Origin: Cytophagales bacterium
Lineage (GTDB): Bacteria > Bacteroidota > Bacteroidia > Cytophagales > 172606-1
Direction of reading: 5' to 3'
Assembly (NCBI GenBank): GCA_025455595.1
Contig: JALOMD010000157.1
Location: forward strand, 1 to 6,593
DNA length: 6,593 nt
Position numbers and translations under genes: made by a program. Positions 6,187-6,593 of the stretch are shown piece by piece (the stretch's first letter is position 1; every line of letters starts with the position of its first letter). The notes beneath the pieces were generated by a model. It did no database searches and was not told the DNA's origin. It saw only the letters and a program-made list of their open reading frames with translations.

Positions 6187-6228
6187 GCAAACGAAAAACG
6201 GTAAACGTCAAACGCAAAACGAAAAAAG
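6180..6228. repeat. Heptad array F (nnAAACG x6 plus one degenerate) before the acyl-CoA dehydrogenase start
   Basis: Six consecutive 7-bp units fit nnAAACG exactly, for example GCAAACG and GTAAACG. A degenerate AAAAAAG follows, ending two bases before the ATG at 6231. The array forms the whole A-rich translation leader of the gene, in place of a Shine-Dalgarno site. Confidence 0.85.
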
Positions 6229-6230
6229 CT

Positions 6231-6593
6231 ATGGTAGCAGATGCATTGGAAAACCTTGAACTGATTGCGCAAAGCACGCGAGACTTCGCGCAGAAACACA
6301 TCCGCCCCTACGTGCGCGAATGGGACGAGACGCAGGCGTTCCCGGCCGAGACGCTTCACCGGCTCGGCGAACTGGGGCTGATGGGCGTGCTGGTGCCCGA
6401 ACTCTACGGCGGCGCGGGCCTGAACTACGCCGCCTACGTAACGGCCATCATCGAACTGTCGAAAGTGGACGGAGCCGTCGGGCTTTCGATGGCAGCGCAC
6501 AACTCGCTGTGTACCAACCACATTTTGCAGTTTGCCAACGAAGAGCAAAAGCATCATTACCTGCCCAGGCTGGCCTCCGGCGAGTGGATCGGC
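6231..6593 (+). CDS. Acyl-CoA dehydrogenase, N-terminal part, truncated by window edge
   Basis: This FAD-dependent flavoenzyme introduces the alpha-beta double bond into acyl-CoA substrates in fatty-acid or branched-chain amino-acid breakdown. The frame stays open from the ATG at 6231 to the window end (121 codons); family members are usually about 380 residues, so about two-thirds is missing. The visible part is the N-terminal alpha-helical domain: an RDFAQKHIRPYVREWDE helix, the LGELGLMGVLVPELYGGAGL motif, and SMAAHNSLCTNHI (about residues 87-99) leading to EEQKHHYLPRLASGEWIG. The HNSLC segment resembles short-chain and branched-chain types, but the catalytic Glu lies beyond the window and substrate length cannot be told. 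The ATG is the first plausible start and is preceded by an A-rich heptad array. Confidence 0.9.
   Translation, partial: MVADALENLELIAQSTRDFAQKHIRPYVREWDETQAFPAETLHRLGELGLMGVLVPELYGGAGLNYAAYVTAIIELSKVDGAVGLSMAAHNSLCTNHILQFANEEQKHHYLPRLASGEWIG

Noticed and set aside
6016..6228. CRISPR-like repeat array
   Set aside because: The repeats are 7-bp degenerate units with no spacers of regular length, and no cas gene is nearby.
6075..6557. 160-codon minus-strand frame at the right end
   Set aside because: It covers the acyl-CoA dehydrogenase start antisense and runs into repeat DNA. The plus-strand frame has strong family motifs.

Overview
The window most likely comes from a member of the Bacteroidota. 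None of the three visible start codons has a Shine-Dalgarno sequence; AT-rich or A-rich leaders precede them instead. The ugd upstream region carries a TAnnTTTG box, the Bacteroidota -7 promoter element, on the minus strand. The proteins are of Bacteroidota type, and the gaps between genes are packed with short repeats and hairpins. This placement is inferred from sequence character and is not a database match.

Layout: (1) 1-2877, plus strand: the 3' part of a large NtrY-like membrane sensor histidine kinase that runs in from the left edge. (2) 2878-3213: a convergent gap filled with nested inverted repeats. (3) 4167-3214, minus strand: UDP-glucuronate decarboxylase (UDP-xylose synthase). (4) 4168-4440: a gap made almost entirely of repeats and hairpins. 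(5) 5757-4441, minus strand: UDP-glucose 6-dehydrogenase. (6) 5758-6230: a divergent gap with a candidate ugd promoter and, on its right side, a 213-bp repeat and hairpin block. (7) 6231 to the right edge, plus strand: the N-terminal part of an acyl-CoA dehydrogenase.

The two minus-strand enzymes form a two-step pathway: Ugd oxidises UDP-glucose to UDP-glucuronate, and the decarboxylase turns that into UDP-xylose, a donor for exopolysaccharide or glycan synthesis. The kinase and the acyl-CoA dehydrogenase have no evident functional link to them.

The genes are ordinary. The unusual content is intergenic. Every gap holds at least one array with a 7-bp period, but the unit sequence differs from array to array. 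Three arrays overlap a stop codon and another ends two bases before a start codon. The arrays sit beside a family of 27-32-bp palindromes built on GCGTTTTGGGCAA (four copies plus one possible split copy) and larger nested inverted repeats. No transposase or other mobility gene is visible, so these would be non-autonomous or structural elements.
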